Positions 17,339 to 25,827 of a stretch of DNA of 64,000 bases are shown one piece after another (positions within the stretch are counted from its first letter, which is position 1; the number at the start of each line of letters is the position of its first letter). Under the pieces are notes generated by a model, which searched no databases, was not told the origin of the DNA, and saw only the letters and a program-made list of their open reading frames with translations. The translations under genes and the position numbers were made by a program. The stretch comes from Methylobacterium terricola (GTDB lineage: Bacteria; Pseudomonadota; Alphaproteobacteria; Rhizobiales; Beijerinckiaceae), in assembly GCF_006151805.1 (NCBI RefSeq), contig NZ_VDDA01000013.1:1-64000 (forward strand). The letters run 5' to 3'.

Positions 17339-18445
17339 TTACTGTTCTGAAGGCTCGCGTCCCGCCAGCCGGCCGAGCCGCGCCCACGCCGCCGCGAAGG
17401 CCCCGCGCTCCCCCGCCGCCAGCCGCTCGATCCGCCGCAACACCCCCTCCGCCGCCGCCCGCGGGTCGGCGAGGCGCTGCTGGCTGCCGAAGGCGCCCGG
17501 CTCGACCTCCGCCGTGCCCGGCTGGTGCAGGTAGGCGACGGTGTTGCCGCACAGGGCATCGACGAGCAGGAAGGTCGGGTTGACCTGCGGCGAGGGGCTC
17601 AGCGCCGCCACCCGCCGGCCGGGCGGCGCGAACAGGGCGGTGTGCAGGGCCGAGCCGAGGGAGCCCGCCACCACCCGGCGCCGGGCGAACAGCCGGACCT
17701 GATCCGAGAAGCTCATTGCTTCCGGGTGCAGGATCTCGACGCCCTCCCGCGCCAGGATCTCCGTCACCGCCTCCTCGTTGGCGAAGCGGCGCACGCCGAC
17801 GGGCAGCCGCGTCTTGGCGAGGTAGGCCGGGCGGTCGTCGGCATCGACCTCGCCCGGATCGTAGCAGCCGGCGCCGATCCTCAGGCACAGGTCGCGGAAC
17901 ACCGTGTAGGCGAAGGCCTCCTCCCGGAAGGCCGGCTCCGGCACGATCACCCGGCGCAGCCGCCGGGGCGCCTCGAAGGCGTGGATGTCGCGCACGCCGA
18001 CGCCCAGATGGCCCAGGATGTCGACGGCGAAGCGGTAGGGCTGCCACAGCGCCTCGTGCGTTGGAGCATAGCAGAGGATCGGCGCGGCCGGCCTCCCCTG
18101 GAGGAGGGGCCAGAACCGCGGCAGGGTGGTGACCAGGAAATGCCCGTAATGCAGGTGGGCGCCGCCGAGGAAGAGGTAGGTCTCCTCCGGCGCCTCGGGC
18201 ACGTCCCCCGGCAGGCCCGCAGCCCATTCCTCCGGCCAGTCGGTGCGCTGCCAGGACGGCGTATCCCCCGGCCCGCGGATGTCGACGCTCTCAGGGATGA
18301 AGCGGCGAGCGGCATCGAACAGGGCCGAGGGCTGGCCCCGCGCCGCGCTGTGGGGCAGGTAGAGGGCGTTCTCGAACGTGCGCACGGCCGGCCGGTCGCG
18401 CCGGAGGCGCGGGATCCGGGGCGTCCGGCAATCGCGGAGCGTCAT
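17339..18445 (-). CDS. Glycosyltransferase 61 (DUF563) family protein
   Basis: The 368-residue soluble protein has the DUF563/GT61 pattern: an N-terminal part with LFLGGAHLHYGHFLVTTLPRFW split over the first 130 residues, YLAKTRLPVGVRRFANEEAV in the middle, and VRLFARRRVVAGSLGSALHTALF near 270-300. Members transfer sugars in polysaccharide or capsule assembly. The ATG at 18445 is used; a TTG at 18481 would add 12 residues. It stands alone between cheZ and uvrC, away from the exopolysaccharide cluster. Substrate unknown. Confidence 0.75.
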   Translation of the reverse strand: MTLRDCRTPRIPRLRRDRPAVRTFENALYLPHSAARGQPSALFDAARRFIPESVDIRGPGDTPSWQRTDWPEEWAAGLPGDVPEAPEETYLFLGGAHLHYGHFLVTTLPRFWPLLQGRPAAPILCYAPTHEALWQPYRFAVDILGHLGVGVRDIHAFEAPRRLRRVIVPEPAFREEAFAYTVFRDLCLRIGAGCYDPGEVDADDRPAYLAKTRLPVGVRRFANEEAVTEILAREGVEILHPEAMSFSDQVRLFARRRVVAGSLGSALHTALFAPPGRRVAALSPSPQVNPTFLLVDALCGNTVAYLHQPGTAEVEPGAFGSQQRLADPRAAAEGVLRRIERLAAGERGAFAAAWARLGRLAGREPSEQ

Positions 18446-18558
18446 GCGGCGGTCGGGGTCAAGCGACGGAACCTCGGGCAAGGAGCTTTTCCAAGGGTGG
18501 CCTTTTAACGCCTGGACACGGTCTTTCCAGCGGCGCGTGCGCCGCCTACATCGCCAGG

Positions 18559-20610
18559 ATGAGCCGACAGCCCGGGAACGACGTGCCGCCCGACGCCCTC
18601 GACGCGATCGAGGACGACGACGAGGCGGTGGACGCCCTCGACACCGCCCCCGAGATCGATTTCGACCTCGATGCCGGCGCGGGCGCGATCCAGGCCGGCA
18701 CGGCGGTGATCCGCCGGTTCTGGACCACCCTGCCGACCTCGCCGGGCGTGTACCGGATGTTCGACGCCAAGGGTGACGTGCTCTACGTCGGCAAGGCCAA
18801 GAACCTGAAGAACCGGGTCGGGTCCTACGCCCGCGGCCAGGCGCACACCAACCGCATCGCCCGGATGATCGCCGAGACGGCCTCGATGGAGTTCGTCACC
18901 ACGGCGACCGAGACCGAGGCCCTGCTGCTCGAGGCCAACCTCATCAAGCAGCTGAAGCCCCGCTTCAACGTGCTGATGCGGGACGACAAGTCCCTGCCCT
19001 ACATCCTGCTCACCGCCGATTCCGACGCGCCGCAGCTCGTCAAGCATCGCGGCGCGCGGCGCCGGGCAGGGCATTATTACGGCCCCTTCGCCAGCGTCTG
19101 GGCGGTCAACCGCACGGTCAACGCGCTGCAGCGCGCCTTCCTGCTGCGGTCCTGCTCCGACAGCTACTTCGAGAACCGCACGCGGCCGTGCCTGCTCTAC
19201 CAGATCAAGCGCTGCTCGGGCCCCTGCACCCACGAGATCTCGGTCGAGGACTATGCCGGCCTCGCGGCGGAAGCGCGCGGCTTCCTGTCGGGCAAGTCCA
19301 ACGCCGTCAAGGAGCGCATGGCCGCCGAGATGCAGGCGGCGTCCGACGCCTGGGAGTTCGAGAAGGCGGCGCGCTACCGCGACCGCATCGCCGCGCTCGC
19401 CGCCATCCAGGGCGTGCAGGGCGTGAACACGCAAGGCATCGAGGAGGCGGACGTCTTCGCCCTCGACGAGCAGGCCGGGCAGTTCTGCATCGAGGTGTTC
19501 TTCTTTCGCAACTGGCAGAACTGGGGCAACCGGGCCTACTTTCCGAAGGCCGACCGCAGCATGAGCCCGGCCGAGGTGCTGGCCTCGTTCCTCGCCCAGT
19601 TCTACGACGACAAGCCGGCGCCCCGCCTGGTGCTGGTCTCGCACGAGATCGAGGATGCGGAGCTCGTCGCCGCCGCGCTCTCGACGCGCAGCGAGAACCG
19701 GGTCGAGATCCACGCCCCGAAGCGGGCCGAGCGCAAGAACCTCGTCGACTACGCCGCCCGCAACGCCCGCGAGGCGCTGGCGCGGCGCCTCGCCGACACC
19801 GCCTCGCAGGGCAAGCTGCTGGCGGCCTTGGGCACCTCGTTCGGGCTGGCCGCCGCGCCGCGGCGGATCGAGGTCTACGACAATTCCCACATCATGGGCA
19901 CCAACGCGGTCGGCGCGATGATCGTCGCGGGGCCGACCGGCTTCATGAAGACCCATTATCGGACCTTCACCATCAAGTCCGAGGAGGTGAAGCCCGGCGA
20001 CGATTATGGCATGATGCGCGAGGTGCTGCAGCGCCGGTTCGGTCGCCTCGTCAAGGAGCATCCCCGTACCCAGGCCGAGGCCGCCCGCGCCGCCGCCGAG
20101 GGGGGGCCGGCGGAGCCGGAGCCGGCGCCCGATCCGGCCGATGCGGAAGCCTTCCCGGCCTGGCCCGACCTGGTGCTGATCGACGGCGGCCGCGGCCAGC
20201 TCGAGGCGGCCCGCAAGGCCCTCGACGAGGTCGGCGTCACCGGCGTGCCGCTGGTCGGCATCGCCAAGGGGCGCGACCGCGATGCGGGGCGCGAGACCTT
20301 CTTCGTGCCCGGACAGGCGCCGTTCCGCCTGCCGCCGCGGGACCCGACGCTCTACTTCGTCCAGCGCCTGCGCGACGAGGCCCACCGCTTCGCCATCGGG
20401 GCACACCGGGCCAAGCGCAAGCGCGAGATGGTGAAGAACCCCCTCGACGAGATCCCGGGGGTCGGACCGACCCGCAAGCGCGCGCTCCTGCACCATTTCG
20501 GGACGGTGAAGGCGATCCAGCGCGCCGCCCTCGAAGACCTCGCCAAGGCGCCGGGGGTGAATGCCGCGACGGCCCGCGCCGTCTACGACTTTTTTCACGC
20601 GGATGCCTGA
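18559..20610 (+). CDS. uvrC: Excinuclease ABC subunit C
   Basis: The 683-residue nuclease makes both incisions in nucleotide excision repair with UvrA and UvrB. After an acidic N-terminus, the GIY-YIG domain is at about 55-140 (SPGVYRMFDAKGDVLYVGKA, NRVGSYARG). The UVR motif lies near 255-290 (MAAEMQAASDAWEFEKAARY). The RNase H-like C-terminal nuclease follows (EVYDNSHIMGTNAVGAM, LVLIDGGRGQLEAA). A double helix-hairpin-helix is at the end (IPGVGPTRKRALLHHFG). The gene is followed after 10 bases by pgsA and then moaD, forming an operon seen in many alphaproteobacteria. Confidence 0.97.
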   Translation: MSRQPGNDVPPDALDAIEDDDEAVDALDTAPEIDFDLDAGAGAIQAGTAVIRRFWTTLPTSPGVYRMFDAKGDVLYVGKAKNLKNRVGSYARGQAHTNRIARMIAETASMEFVTTATETEALLLEANLIKQLKPRFNVLMRDDKSLPYILLTADSDAPQLVKHRGARRRAGHYYGPFASVWAVNRTVNALQRAFLLRSCSDSYFENRTRPCLLYQIKRCSGPCTHEISVEDYAGLAAEARGFLSGKSNAVKERMAAEMQAASDAWEFEKAARYRDRIAALAAIQGVQGVNTQGIEEADVFALDEQAGQFCIEVFFFRNWQNWGNRAYFPKADRSMSPAEVLASFLAQFYDDKPAPRLVLVSHEIEDAELVAAALSTRSENRVEIHAPKRAERKNLVDYAARNAREALARRLADTASQGKLLAALGTSFGLAAAPRRIEVYDNSHIMGTNAVGAMIVAGPTGFMKTHYRTFTIKSEEVKPGDDYGMMREVLQRRFGRLVKEHPRTQAEAARAAAEGGPAEPEPAPDPADAEAFPAWPDLVLIDGGRGQLEAARKALDEVGVTGVPLVGIAKGRDRDAGRETFFVPGQAPFRLPPRDPTLYFVQRLRDEAHRFAIGAHRAKRKREMVKNPLDEIPGVGPTRKRALLHHFGTVKAIQRAALEDLAKAPGVNAATARAVYDFFHADA

Positions 20611-20620
20611 GGTTACGCCG

Positions 20621-21289
20621 ATGCGCGACGCCGCGTCCGAGCCGAGTTCTGTTGACGCCCCCGCCTCTCGCGTGGTTTCACCACCTGCAATGAACGTGGT
20701 CCTGCCCCGGCGCCGCTCGACGGCCCTGAACCTTGCGAACCTCCTGACCTACGGCCGTCTGGTCGCGGTCCCGGTCGTGGTGGCGCTGCTGTTCTGGCCG
20801 CAGGACGAGACGGCGCGCTGGATCGCCGTCGCGGTCTTCGTCGTCGCGGCGATCACCGACTATCTCGACGGCTACGTCGCCCGCACCTACGCCCAGAGCT
20901 CGGCGCTCGGGCGGATGCTCGACCCGATCGCCGACAAGCTCCTCGTCGCCGCGAGCCTGCTGATGCTGTGTGCCGACGGCACGATCCGCGGCTGGTCGCT
21001 CTGGGCGGCGATCGTGATCCTGTGCCGCGAGATCCTGGTCTCGGGCCTGCGCGAGTACCTGGCCGAGCTGAAGGTCGGCGTGCCGGTGAGCCGGGTCGCC
21101 AAGTGGAAGACCGGGGTGCAGCTCGTGGCCCTCGGCGTGCTGATCGCCGGTCCCGCCGGCGAGCGGGTGCTGCCGGGCAACCTGACGCTCGGGCTCGTCC
21201 TGCTCTGGGTCGCCGCGGCGCTGACCCTCTATACCGGCTACGACTACATGCGCTCCGGCATCCGCCACGTCATCGACGACGAGAGATGA
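20621..21289 (+). CDS. pgsA: CDP-diacylglycerol-glycerol-3-phosphate 3-phosphatidyltransferase
   Basis: The polytopic membrane enzyme makes phosphatidylglycerophosphate, the precursor of phosphatidylglycerol and cardiolipin. The CDP-alcohol phosphotransferase motif is complete: DYLDGYVAR followed by eight residues, G, three residues, D, three residues, D (ALGRMLDPIADK). About five or six hydrophobic segments are visible. The ATG at 20621 has TGAGG upstream; an ATG at 20690 (MNVVLPRR) would give a shorter 199-residue form closer to the family norm. The true start is therefore uncertain by 23 codons. It sits between uvrC and moaD. Confidence 0.93.
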   Translation: MRDAASEPSSVDAPASRVVSPPAMNVVLPRRRSTALNLANLLTYGRLVAVPVVVALLFWPQDETARWIAVAVFVVAAITDYLDGYVARTYAQSSALGRMLDPIADKLLVAASLLMLCADGTIRGWSLWAAIVILCREILVSGLREYLAELKVGVPVSRVAKWKTGVQLVALGVLIAGPAGERVLPGNLTLGLVLLWVAAALTLYTGYDYMRSGIRHVIDDER

Positions 21290-21299
21290 GCGACCCACG

Positions 21300-21551
21300 A
21301 TGAAGCTCGTCTATTTCGCCTGGGTCCGCGAGCGGATCGGCCGCCCCGAGGAGACCCTCGACCTGCCGCCGGAGGTGACGACGGTCGCCGACCTCGTCAC
21401 GTGGCTGAAGGGCCGCGGCGAGGAATACGCCTACGCCTTCGAGACCGAGGGCGTGGTGCGCGCCGCCGTCGACCGGGTCCACGCCAAGCCGGAGACGGTG
21501 CTCGCCGGGGCGAGCGAGGTGGCGTTCTTCCCGCCGATGACCGGGGGCTGA
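21300..21551 (+). CDS. moaD: Molybdopterin synthase sulfur-carrier subunit
   Basis: The 83-residue ubiquitin-like protein ends in PPMTGG, the C-terminal Gly-Gly that is thiocarboxylated to carry sulfur for molybdopterin synthesis. It starts MKLVYFAWVRERIG with the beta-grasp fold pattern and has the VAFFPP segment expected for MoaD. It follows pgsA by 10 bases. The partner moaE is not in the window, although it often follows directly. Confidence 0.92.
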   Translation: MKLVYFAWVRERIGRPEETLDLPPEVTTVADLVTWLKGRGEEYAYAFETEGVVRAAVDRVHAKPETVLAGASEVAFFPPMTGG

Positions 21552-21819
21552 GACCGGCCCCGCGCTAGGTCTTCGTTCACGGAAACCTGCTCGACTTCCA
21601 CGGCAACCTTGAGACCCTCCGCCTCATCCCGGGGCCGCGCAGCGGAGCCGAGGACCACGCCGAGCGTGCAGGACGGATCGGAACGCGTTTCGGCACTTCC
21701 GCGCGCATCGGCGTCTCTGGATCCCGGGCTCTGCCGCTCGGCGCCGGGATGACGTGGAGGATCGTCGGCGAGGGCACGTCTCCGACCGCCTCCGCCTTCT
21801 GCCCAATCCGGGAGCCACG

Positions 21820-22863
21820 ATGCATCGTCCCCTGCCATCCCTCGCAATCGTCCTGTCGCTCCTCGCGTCCGCCGCTTCGGCCGAGCCGGTGAAGGTCGGC
21901 CCGCTGCTGGAGCATCGCGGGATGTGCGAGGCCTCGGGCGCGGTGCCGTACCCGCGCGGCAGCATCGGCGACCGCTTCCTGGTGGTCGACGACGAGTCCA
22001 ACGAGGTGCGGCTCTACCGGGCGGGCGCGAGCGGTGGCGCGCTGCCCCTTGCGGGCGCCGACCTGACGGCCGCGCTCGGCCTCGGCGACAAGGACGGCAA
22101 GGCCGACCTCGAATCCGCGACCTGGCTCGGCCCCGACCTCTACCTGCTCGGCTCGCACAGCCGCCGGCACGGCGGCAAGCAGAGCCCCGGCCGCGGGCGG
22201 CTCGTCGCGATGACGGTGACGGAGTCGGACGGCGGGCCCGCCCTGGTGCCGAAGGGCCAGGCGGTGCGGGGATTGCCGGCAGCCTTCGCGGCCCTGTCGC
22301 CCCTGTTCGCGGCGCGGATCGGCCTCGACGTGCCGGCCCGGGACGACCTCGACCCGAAGCGCAAGGGCTTCAACATCGAGGGCATGGCGCCGCGCCGCGA
22401 CGGCACATCCCTCTGGCTCGGCCTGCGCAACCCCCTCGACACCGACGCGAACGCCCTGCTGGTTCCGCTCGAGAACCCGGCCGAGGCGATCACCGGCGCC
22501 GCCCCGCGCCTGGGCAGCCCGGTCGCCCTCGATCTCAAGGGCCGCGGCATCCGCGACATCGCCTCCGCGTCCGGCGCGAAGGCCATCCTGATCCTCGCCG
22601 GCGGGGCGGGCGGCGGCGGCGAACCGTTCGACCTCTACCGCTGGTCGGGCGATCCGGCCGCGAAGCCGGTCCGGGTCGAGGGCGCGGCGGCGGCCTTCGC
22701 GGCGATTCCCGACTTCCAGCCCGAGGCCCTGCTGGTCAGCCCGGCCGGCGACCGGGTCCAGGTGCTGAGCGACGACGGTGAAGCGCTCGGCTCCGACGGC
22801 AAGCCGTGCGAGGAGTCGAAGGACGGCAAGCGGTTCCGGAGCCTGACGCTCGAACTCCGGTGA
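21820..22863 (+). CDS. Exported DUF3616-type protein
   Basis: The 347-residue product begins with a signal peptide (about 1-21, ASAEP). The mature part reads like a beta-propeller: repeated short strands with FLVVDDESNEVRLY, LESATWLGPDLYLLGSHSRR, KGFNIEGMAPRRDGTSLWLG and QPEALLVSPAGDRVQVLSDDG. These segments match DUF3616, a periplasmic family of unknown role. GGAGCCACG precedes the ATG at 21820. It is monocistronic and converges with the zinc-binding protein gene 25 bases downstream. Confidence 0.7.
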   Translation: MHRPLPSLAIVLSLLASAASAEPVKVGPLLEHRGMCEASGAVPYPRGSIGDRFLVVDDESNEVRLYRAGASGGALPLAGADLTAALGLGDKDGKADLESATWLGPDLYLLGSHSRRHGGKQSPGRGRLVAMTVTESDGGPALVPKGQAVRGLPAAFAALSPLFAARIGLDVPARDDLDPKRKGFNIEGMAPRRDGTSLWLGLRNPLDTDANALLVPLENPAEAITGAAPRLGSPVALDLKGRGIRDIASASGAKAILILAGGAGGGGEPFDLYRWSGDPAAKPVRVEGAAAAFAAIPDFQPEALLVSPAGDRVQVLSDDGEALGSDGKPCEESKDGKRFRSLTLELR

Positions 22864-22888
22864 GGGGGCCGGGACGGCCCGTGCCGCC

Positions 22889-23794
22889 TCACTCCTTCAG
22901 CGCCGCCGCGAATTCCCGCGCATTGTGGCTCATCATCGCCGCGTAGGTCGGGGCCGGGCCGCCGGGCTCCGAGAGGGCGTCGGAGAAGACCCGCCCGCCC
23001 GCCTTGGCGCCGCCCTCGCGGGCGATCTGCTGCATCAGCCTGGGGTCCGAGACGTTCTCGAGGAACACCGCCGGGATCTTGTCGCGACGGACCTGACGGA
23101 CGATGGCGGCGACGTCGCGGGCGGTGGCCTCGCTCTGGCTCGACACGCCCTGGGGGGCGAGGAAGCGCAGGCCGTAGGCCTTGGCGAAGTACCCGAAGGC
23201 GTCGTGGGTGGTGACGATGCGCCGGCGCGCCTCCGGGATGCCGGCGAGCGCCGCCCGGACCTCGCCGTCGAGGCGGTCGAGCTGCGCGAGATAGGCGCTC
23301 GCATTGGCCTCGTAGGTCGCCTTCCCCTCGGGATCGATGCCCGTCAGGCCGTCGCGGATATTGGCGACGTAGCGCTTGGCGTTGGCGACGTTCTGCCAGG
23401 CATGGGGATCGATGGCGTGGTCATGGCCGTGGCTCGTCCCGGCCTCGTCCTCCTCCTCGATCGGGACGATGCCCTTCGAGGCGACGACGACCTTGGCCTT
23501 GGTGCCGGAGGCCTTGATCAGGCGGTCCATCCAGCCCTCGAAGCCGAGGCCGTTGACGACCACCAGGCGCGCGGCCGCCACCGCCTGCGCGTCGGCGGGA
23601 GCCGGCACGAAGCTGTGGGCATCGCCGTTCGGCCCGACCAGGGTGGTGACCGCGACCCGGTCGCCGCCGACCTGGCGCACGAGGTCGCCGAGGATCGAGA
23701 ACGTCGCCACGACCTTCGCGGGCTCGGCCCGCACGGGCGCGCTCCAGCCGAGCGCCAGGGCCAGCAGCAGCATCCCGATCCTCACCCTGTCCAT
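22889..23794 (-). CDS. znuA: Periplasmic metal-binding protein of a Zn/Mn ABC transporter
   Basis: The 301-residue exported solute-binding protein belongs to the TroA/ZnuA cluster A-I. A signal peptide spans 1-24 (PVRAEP). Metal-ligand regions are GDAHSFVPAP, the His-rich loop SHGHDHAIDPHAWQN, TTHDAFGYFAKAYG and a late acidic ligand region (FSDALSEPGG). The short loop with HGHDH favours zinc over manganese, but this is inference. The ATG at 23794 is used; GTG at 23797 lies just upstream. The permease and ATPase genes are not beside it. A Zur-like dyad lies 52 bases upstream. Confidence 0.87.
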   Translation of the reverse strand: MDRVRIGMLLLALALGWSAPVRAEPAKVVATFSILGDLVRQVGGDRVAVTTLVGPNGDAHSFVPAPADAQAVAAARLVVVNGLGFEGWMDRLIKASGTKAKVVVASKGIVPIEEEDEAGTSHGHDHAIDPHAWQNVANAKRYVANIRDGLTGIDPEGKATYEANASAYLAQLDRLDGEVRAALAGIPEARRRIVTTHDAFGYFAKAYGLRFLAPQGVSSQSEATARDVAAIVRQVRRDKIPAVFLENVSDPRLMQQIAREGGAKAGGRVFSDALSEPGGPAPTYAAMMSHNAREFAAALKE

Positions 23795-23845
23795 CACGCC
23801 GGTTCCTCGCTCGATGATGCGCGTCCTCTAGGCCGCCGCGCCGGC

Positions 23846-23866
23846 GATTGCAACATTGTTACATTC
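23846..23866. promoter_or_regulatory. Zur-like operator upstream of the zinc-binding protein gene
   Basis: A 21-base imperfect palindrome centred at 23856 has 8 of 10 pairs matching (minus strand GAATGTAAC-AAT-GTTGCAATC). It resembles alphaproteobacterial Zur boxes (ATGTTATAxxATAACAT) and sits 52 bases before the ATG of the ZnuA-type gene. The dyad is seen; the regulator is inferred from the gene and motif shape. Confidence 0.55.
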
Positions 23867-24188
23867 TCGGAGGGCAGAACTCCGTCCGGGGTTTAACCTG
23901 GGTCGAGGACAGGGTGCGGCAGCGGGGTCAGGCTCGTCGGGTCACGCCGTTCTTGCCGCTCCCGCTTGGAACGGTGTCACGGGCAGGCCGGAACGCTGCG
24001 CGCGCGGAGCGTCCCGGCCTGCCGCCTTCGGACTTCCCCGCATGCCCGGCCGAGTTCGGCGCTTCGCCCGCCGCGAGGGACCACGGCGGCTGGCAGCACG
24101 GCGCCCAGGGGCGGGCGACGGACCCAGTTAGGGCTTCCTTAACCATGACCCGCGATGGTCTGCTCACATGAACAACGAGGAGGTCGGG
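23867..24188. other. Non-coding stretch before the DUF2934 gene
   Basis: No gene is supported in these 322 bases. The only structure recognised is a CtrA-like box near the right end, listed separately. Confidence 0.4.
24128..24142. promoter_or_regulatory. CtrA-like box (TTAG-N7-TTAA) upstream of the DUF2934 gene
   Basis: TTAG GGCTTCC TTAA, followed by CC, differs by one base from the CtrA consensus TTAA-N7-TTAA. It ends 46 bases before the chosen start. One-mismatch matches occur by chance, but they are rarer in DNA this GC-rich. Confidence 0.35.
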
Positions 24189-24563
24189 ATGGACCACGTC
24201 GAGACCAGCATCCGCGAACGGGCCTATGCCCTGTGGGAGCGGGACGGCCGTGCGCCGGGCCGCGACGAGCATTACTGGCACATGGCGAAGCGCGAGCTGG
24301 CGGCGCAGACGCTCCCGTCGGTGACCGAGGCCCCGGTTGTGGCCGAGGAGATCGTCGCCAAGCCGGTGCGCAAGCCGGCGGCCCGCAAGCCGGCCGCCGC
24401 GAAGAGCGCCGCGGCCAAGAGCCCCGCCGCCAAGAGCCTCGCCGCCAAGAGCCCCGCCGCCAAGAGCCCCGCCGCCAAGACGGTGGCCGAGGTGGCCGAG
24501 GCCGCCGCGAAGCCGGCGCCGCGCCGGCGCCGCGCCGCTGCGGAGAACGTCACCGCCCACTGA
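24189..24563 (+). CDS. DUF2934 protein with lysine/alanine-rich tail
   Basis: The 124-residue protein has a DUF2934 N-terminus (IRERAYALWERDG, HYWHMAKRELA; about 6-45). A histone-H1-like tail of AAKSPAAKS units and a basic RRRR end follow. The tail suggests nucleic-acid or polyanion binding, as proposed for similar alphaproteobacterial proteins; the role is unknown. GAGGAGG at 24175-24181 sets the start at the ATG at 24189 rather than the ATG at 24168 that overlaps it. A hairpin with a T-run ends the gene. Confidence 0.75.
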   Translation: MDHVETSIRERAYALWERDGRAPGRDEHYWHMAKRELAAQTLPSVTEAPVVAEEIVAKPVRKPAARKPAAAKSAAAKSPAAKSLAAKSPAAKSPAAKTVAEVAEAAAKPAPRRRRAAAENVTAH

Positions 24564-24593
24564 TCCGGTCGGGCGTGTCCGCGCCCGCCGCGC

Positions 24594-25820
24594 TCAGCCC
24601 CTTCCGCCCTGCGGGAGGGGCTTTTCGTCGTGCCGCGCCCGGGCCGGGCCGGCGCCCCGACGCCTGACCCGCCACAGAAGCCCGACGAGGGCGACATCGA
24701 TCACCCCGAGGATCGCCAGCGCCGCGAGCGTCGCGTCGGCGCCGCCATGGGCGATGAGGTACGCGCCGGCGGACGGCGCCAGGGCCTGCGCCGCGAGGCT
24801 GGGCTTCGCCAGCCGGCCGAGCAGCGCGGCGTAGCGCTCGGGCCCGAACAGGGCGAGGGGCAGGGTGCCGCGGCCGATCGAGTAGAGCCCGTTGCCGGCG
24901 CCGTAGACCACCAGCACCAGGCCGGGGGCCTGGAGCCCGCTCCACAGGAGCACCAGCCCGACGGCCATCAGGGCCACCGCGACGGTGAGCGTCCAGATCG
25001 GGTGGTGCCGGCTGCGGTTGGCGACCTCCAGAAGCCGCGCCCCGACCTGCGACGGGCCGACCAGGGTGCCGAGGGAGACCGCCGCGGCGAGCGACAGGCC
25101 GCGCTCCTGCAGCAGGGTCAGCAGATGGACCGACACGATCGAGGTGGCGATGCCGGTGCAGGTCACCACGGCGGCCAGCACCAGGAAGGTCGGCCGCTCG
25201 GCGGGATCGAGGCCCGCATCGGACCGCCCTCCCCCGGTCGCGACCGGCCGCGGGGCGGCGCGCGGGACCAGGCCGAGGACCAGCGGCAGGCATACGGCGA
25301 GTTGCAGCGCGGCGTAGGTCAGGCAGGTGCCGCGCCAACCGAGATGCGCGAGCAGGTAGGCCGAGAGCGGCCAGCACAGGGTGCTGGAGAAGCCGCCCCA
25401 CAGGGTCAGCGTGGTGATCGCCGGGCGCGCATCGGCGCCGTAGAGCCGTCCGAGGGTCGCGAAGGCGGCGTCGTACAGCCCCGAACCCATCCCGGCGCCG
25501 ATCACCAGCCAGGCCAGCGCGAAGGCCGGCAGGTTCGGCGCCAGCGCCAGCCCGACGAGGCCGGCCGCCAGCAGCAGGCCCGAGACGGCGAGCACCGGCC
25601 GGCCGCCGTGGCGCCCGATCATCCGGCCGGCTTTCGGCGCGACGGCTCCGGCCACCAGCATCCCCGCGGTGAGGCTGCCGAAGATCCACGGCAGCGGCCA
25701 GCCGGTCTCGGCGGCGATCGAGGGCCCGAGCACCGTCAGCAGGTAGTAGCTGCAGCCCCAGGCGAGGATCTGCACGATGCCGAGGGCCGAGATGACCGGC
25801 CAGCGTCCTTGCGACAGCAT
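24594..25820 (-). CDS. MFS transporter downstream of arsC, possible arsenical exporter
   Basis: The 408-residue protein has about 12 hydrophobic segments in two halves, with a central cytoplasmic loop near 185-205 and the GRMIGRHGGRPVL loop after helix 2 typical of MFS proteins. It starts at the ATG at 25820, seven bases after arsC, so the two genes form an operon. This suggests export of an arsenic species, as for ArsK/ArsJ-type MFS carriers; the assignment is inference from context. The C-terminal KPLPQGGRG is encoded by the opposite-strand terminator. Confidence 0.75.
   Translation of the reverse strand: MLSQGRWPVISALGIVQILAWGCSYYLLTVLGPSIAAETGWPLPWIFGSLTAGMLVAGAVAPKAGRMIGRHGGRPVLAVSGLLLAAGLVGLALAPNLPAFALAWLVIGAGMGSGLYDAAFATLGRLYGADARPAITTLTLWGGFSSTLCWPLSAYLLAHLGWRGTCLTYAALQLAVCLPLVLGLVPRAAPRPVATGGGRSDAGLDPAERPTFLVLAAVVTCTGIATSIVSVHLLTLLQERGLSLAAAVSLGTLVGPSQVGARLLEVANRSRHHPIWTLTVAVALMAVGLVLLWSGLQAPGLVLVVYGAGNGLYSIGRGTLPLALFGPERYAALLGRLAKPSLAAQALAPSAGAYLIAHGGADATLAALAILGVIDVALVGLLWRVRRRGAGPARARHDEKPLPQGGRG
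24596..24625 (+). terminator. Rho-independent terminator after the DUF2934 gene
   Basis: A 12-bp stem with one T-G wobble (24596-24607 with 24611-24622), a 3-base loop, is followed by TTT. It overlaps the 3' end of the converging MFS gene, whose last residues (KPLPQGGRG) are a read-through of this hairpin. Confidence 0.75.
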
Positions 25821-25827
25821 CGGACGA

